Origin: Ascidia mentula
Taxonomy: Eukaryota > Chordata > Ascidiacea > Phlebobranchia > Ascidiidae
Length of the DNA stretch: 64,000 nt
Reading direction: 5' to 3'
NCBI GenBank assembly: GCA_947561715.1
Contig: OX387200.1
Location: forward strand, 1,800,501 to 1,864,500
Shown: positions 60,536 to 64,000 of the stretch, in pieces
Numbering within the stretch: position 1 is the first letter of the stretch
Layout of the letters: every line of letters starts with the position of its first letter
Notes under the pieces: generated by a model
What the model was told of the DNA's origin: nothing
The model's input: the letters and a program-made list of their open reading frames with translations, nothing else
The model's database searches: none
Translations under genes and position numbers: made by a program

Positions 60536-61178
60536 TGTAACGAATTTTATTTCCTTCACGTCACCTTTCACTTTTGTTAAGTATTGTATGTATTTCATTG
60601 TTTTCACCTTTCTTGCTGGCACCTTGTAATTTCACTGTTTTCTTTCGTTGTTACCACCTTATTTATTATATTGTTTTACGCACGTATATTGCTTTTAAGT
60701 CTCGCATTTCACCTATTCTCACCACACTAGTTTATTACATTCGTCTCCCCTTTCCTATTATTTTACGCTCCGTTTATTTTTGTATGCCCCGGATGTGCCG
60801 CGTGTCGGAAAGGCGCATCCTGATTGGTTGGCGATTGCATGTAACGAACGATTTCCCTAAAAGGAGGAGTCTTCTTCTGGGCGTCGTGTAGTGAGCACCT
60901 CTGTTACGGTGTTGTGGATAATTGTGATCTTGGCCAGTGTCATTTGTACTGTTTTTATTCGTTTTATAGTTGAACACGACGTCCAATAAGTTAAATCAGC
61001 CTGGGTTACTTTGGCTTCGTGGTGAGCCGTTATTGCAGGGTTCTGGACAGTATCAGAATTAGGGAGGCAGTTTTGTGCAAAGTACCAAATTAGGTAGAAG
61101 GGTTAATTGGGGGATAACATCGCCACCCAAAAACATTTAACCGCTTAATTGCAAAGCTGCCGAAATAATTCCGTAACA
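60536..61178 (+). repeat. 3' LTR
   Basis: 643 bp, preceded by a G-rich polypurine tract and followed by the GTAC target duplication. Confidence 0.9.
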
Positions 61179-61955
61179 GTACCATTTGCACGCGGAAAGA
61201 GTGACAATGTTTCAAATGGGAGGATTACAAAACCTAAGCAATGCCATAATACCCGAGAACTTCATGTGATATTACTGTAAATGATTAAATAAAGGCGAGT
61301 GCGTTGTCTGCACTCCGAGAAATCTGTATAAACTTTACCCCCACCTGGGATCAACGTCCACAGTTTGTTCAACTGGCTGCAGAGTTTGTCACAAAAACCA
61401 TGAACGTTGAAGTGAAAACAAATATTGGCAATACCTCACTCGAGTAATACCCAGGCGTGTGGGTATACAAGTAAACATATTTTCAAGAGCGTTTTTCTTT
61501 TCATTTTTTTATTGTTCAAAGACGTAGGTGTCGGTATATAATTATTAACTGCAGGGCTCTAGAATTTCGCTAATGTTTTGAGGTTCGCTTTGTGATACTC
61601 ATGGTGGATGGAAGGAGCTTCAGAAGGTCGAGGTTATGCAGCGGCAACTTGTCAAAAACTCGCATTATAGATTAGAAGTACGCGTCAAGAACAGTTCAGG
61701 TTGGCGTTTTTGATACACTTTTGCAAAACATTAAAGCATTAATCATGCAAGCACAATTTTAGACAGTTTTAGATTTAGTAATTTGTGTTAGTATGAGAAG
61801 GCTGCTAAAATCTTTTTGCAGATATTTGGAAACCATTACAAGCATTTCTTTTTCCTTTTTGCAATAATAAAGGTTAAAGTGCAAAAAACTACTACACCTA
61901 AACAAGCAACACCTTCACCGTTGCGGATATTGGTGTTGCATAAATGCAGTAAAGC
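61179..61955. other. 5' flank of the second CLCA gene
   Basis: No exon is supported before the ATG at 61956. Confidence 0.4.
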
Positions 61956-63232
61956 ATGCAACATTATTTCATATTGTCTGTTGTCTTTCTGGGTTTTGCT
62001 CTCGGGTGTTCGGCGGTTTTCAGCAAAGTTTCTCTTGTCAACAATAGGTTCGATGGTCTGCTGATAGCAATTAACCCAGATGTGCCAGAGGACCCTTTAA
62101 TTATCGAAACTCTTAAGGTGAAAAATGGATAAAGTACATAAGCATGAAATCTATACTATGAATTCTGTATGCTGCATATGTTACTTATAAATGCTTATGT
62201 ATATGACATACTGTCGCACAGAGTCTGGCGGCACTTTTGATTTCGCTTTTGCTTGGCCGTAGTGTTTCTACCTTGTTTTATCTGTACGGTTACATCTAGT
62301 TTGGTGCCCAACGGATGACTGCGATTGTATAGTCACCACAAAGTTAAAGGGCATTGCCTGGCATGCAGCTTACTCTCTTTTAATTTAATTCTTTCTGTAC
62401 TGGTACTGGTGTATTATTTGTGGCAGTCATCAAAACTCAAAGTTCTCAACTCACATAAACTGAGAGAAGAAAAGGCAAATTTTGCATTGCAGAAATTGAA
62501 TTATGTAAATCTGTTTCCCTTTATCCAGGAAATGATCACGGAGGCTTCCAGCGTCTTATTCACTGCGACCAAGAAGCGAGCTTACTTCGGTGACGTCACT
62601 ATTCTAGTTCCGAAAACATGGAACGGAAGTTACGACTCGGCGCACGGTCAAAGTTACGATCTGGTATTGGCATTGTTACCTTCCACATCAAACAGGGGAA
62701 AATTTTTAGAAGGTTTTGTTGTAACTGATATCACGTGATTTCAGGCTGACGTCGTGGTCGTCGATTCCAACCCTGTGTACGGTGATTCCCCGTACACGCT
62801 ACAGTATGGTCAGTGTGGAGAACCTGGAACCTACATTCACTTGACTCCTGAATATTTGAGGAACGAATCGTTTGTAACTGACTTCGGTCCTCGAGGTACA
62901 AATTGTTCCATCGATGATTTTGGCAAGGCTCATCTTTCTGTGCTGCTACTTTTAGCCAAAGTTCAAAACAATCCTATCGAAATTTGGCGTTGTAATATAT
63001 GCTTCTATTAATGTTAAACCACCTCCAAATAAGTTTGCCGAGAGAACTTAAATTTCTATGCAATAGTACGCTGTCACAAGATAACCAATGCAACAATTAC
63101 AATAATTTTCTTGACAGGCAAAGCATTTGTGCATGAATGGGCGCATTTACGTTGGGGAGTTTATGACGAAGCATCGACTGAAAACTACGCAGATTTTTAC
63201 TTTGACAGCAAGCAAGATGTTCAGGCTACCAG
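61956..63232 (+). CDS. second CLCA family gene, 5' part (continues beyond the window)
   Basis: Four exons: 61956-62117, 62529-62663, 62745-62895 and 63118-63232. The first encodes a signal peptide (M-Q-H-Y-F-I-L-S-V-V-F-L-G) and the start of the CLCA domain. Exon 3 has Asn-Pro-Val-Tyr-Gly-Asp and Tyr-Thr-Leu-Gln-Tyr-Gly-Gln-Cys-Gly, as in the upstream paralogue. Exon 4 has the zinc-protease box [13 protein letters not shown]. Exon phases match those of the first CLCA gene exactly, so the two are tandem duplicates. The protein diverges clearly, so the duplication is old. The VWA and later parts are not in the window. Intron 1 carries a fragment of the hammerhead-repeat body at about 62290-62345. 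Confidence 0.9.
62290..62345 (+). repeat. body fragment of the hammerhead-ribozyme repeat
   Basis: Contains TTTGGTGCCCAACGGATGAC and TTGTATAGTCACCACAAAG in family order. The ribozyme part is missing. Confidence 0.6.
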
Positions 63233-64000
63233 GTAGTTACCTAATAAATCTTGAGCATACAACAGCGGATTTACAATCTTTAAACCGTTTTATGACCGTT
63301 CAGTATGGTTGATCACGGGCATTCAGAAGCGTCACGTTCATTGCATTTACGTTACCCAACGAACTTTGTCATGACACATTTAGTTCAATTCAACACAGAG
63401 GGTAATACACAGCTTGTTGCCTTAAAAGCTAATTGCCAGATCGTTTTATACATCGCTTGAGAAGGAAGTGAGAGGTGGGGGGTAAGCCATTATAGCGGAT
63501 CCCCCACCTTCAAAGCAACATTGATATTCATGGCCGCACGATACAGGCCCTAGTTCACCGCCACCCATTTTGGTGTAGCGTAATATTGCAACATTCGCCA
63601 AGTGAGGTACTTTCCAATCAGTTTACAATTACCGCTGAGTGACGCGAGTAGCGGTTCCTGGCTACTCTTATCTAGAATACAAATATCCCCAGCGGTTTTG
63701 CAAACAATAATGTTGGTTTGTATATATTCTGTTGCCTGGTGACAATCTGCTTGCTTTGTGTCGCAACTCTTTGCTCTTCGTCGGGCTGCAAATTGATTGT
63801 TTGTCAAGATATGTTGAAACATTTTGCCGCCGCAATGCAATGTTTCTCGGCGATATTTCTGCTCACAACACGCCAAGTAAAGTTTTGCATCCGAATGACC
63901 TTTGTCAACTTTCTGCAGTAGACAGCATCAGTATCTGGTTTCTTAACTGCTATTGTTTCCAGTGCACTCCTTGTTGTCAACTTAGGTGCACTCCTTGTTG
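63233..64000. other. intron of the second CLCA gene
   Basis: No further CLCA exon was recognised before the end of the window. The next exon should start with the Arg-Cys-Pro segment seen in exon 5 of the first gene. Confidence 0.45.

Larger units (their letters stand above)
57845..61178 (+). mobile_element. young LTR retrotransposon (Ty3/Gypsy-like), incomplete
   Basis: Two 643-bp LTRs (TGTAACG ... CCGTAACA) at 57845-58487 and 60536-61178 differ at about one position, so the insertion is very recent. A 4-bp direct repeat GTAC flanks the element. A purine-rich tract precedes the 3' LTR. The 2.05-kb interior holds a gag-like region with a CCHC zinc knuckle and pol-derived stretches of reverse-transcriptase and integrase type. 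It is much shorter than an autonomous Gypsy element, so it is broken or non-autonomous. Confidence 0.88.

Overview
The window looks like an AT-rich, gene-dense invertebrate chordate genome, most likely an ascidian tunicate (Ciona- or Phallusia-like). This is inferred from short introns, compact multi-exon genes, a bona fide MAPK7/ERK5 gene, tandem CLCA genes, and a family whose closest relative I can name is the chordate LRRC8 channel. No species-specific marker was identified.

Layout. 0.45-1.5 kb: a small two-EF-hand calcium-binding gene. 2.5-3.0 kb: a hAT-type MITE. 3.4-8.1 kb: a possible small secreted-protein gene, disturbed by inverted-repeat elements, a Penelope-like element and a fossil Ty3/Gypsy piece. 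8.6-34.1 kb: the centrepiece, a birth-and-death cluster of a two-exon, four-transmembrane gene family. Five copies look complete, one is an orphan exon 2 and two are pseudogenes. Copies are linked to a second, intronless gene family of about 76-residue helical proteins (three complete copies, two remnants). 36.9-42.7 kb: MAPK7 in 13 exons, with a near-identical extra copy of its first kinase exon 14 kb upstream. 44.9-52.4 kb: a complete 20-exon CLCA gene. 53.6-61.2 kb: mobile DNA (an EnSpm/CACTA-like DNA transposon and a very young, incomplete LTR element). 62.0 kb to the end: the 5' part of a second CLCA gene.

Main result. The 4-TM family has the hallmarks of the pannexin-like membrane domain of LRRC8 volume-regulated anion channels: a Pro-Trp-Trp-Asp motif just before TM1, a Cys-containing first extracellular loop, a second Cys before an aromatic-rich stretch ahead of TM2, a Cys pair between TM3 and TM4, and a Phe/Tyr-Ser-x-Glu motif after TM4. 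It stops about 40 residues after TM4 and has no leucine-rich repeats. The linked small proteins weakly resemble the helical linker that joins TM4 to the repeats in LRRC8. The cluster may therefore encode an LRR-less, possibly split, LRRC8-like channel system.

Second result. A dispersed short repeat carries a textbook type I hammerhead ribozyme. One copy is a 130-bp insertion with a 12-13 bp target duplication, and another lies in sense orientation in the intron of a channel gene. This looks like a metazoan retrozyme-like family in the same window as a Penelope-like element whose terminal repeats also carry hammerhead-like cores.
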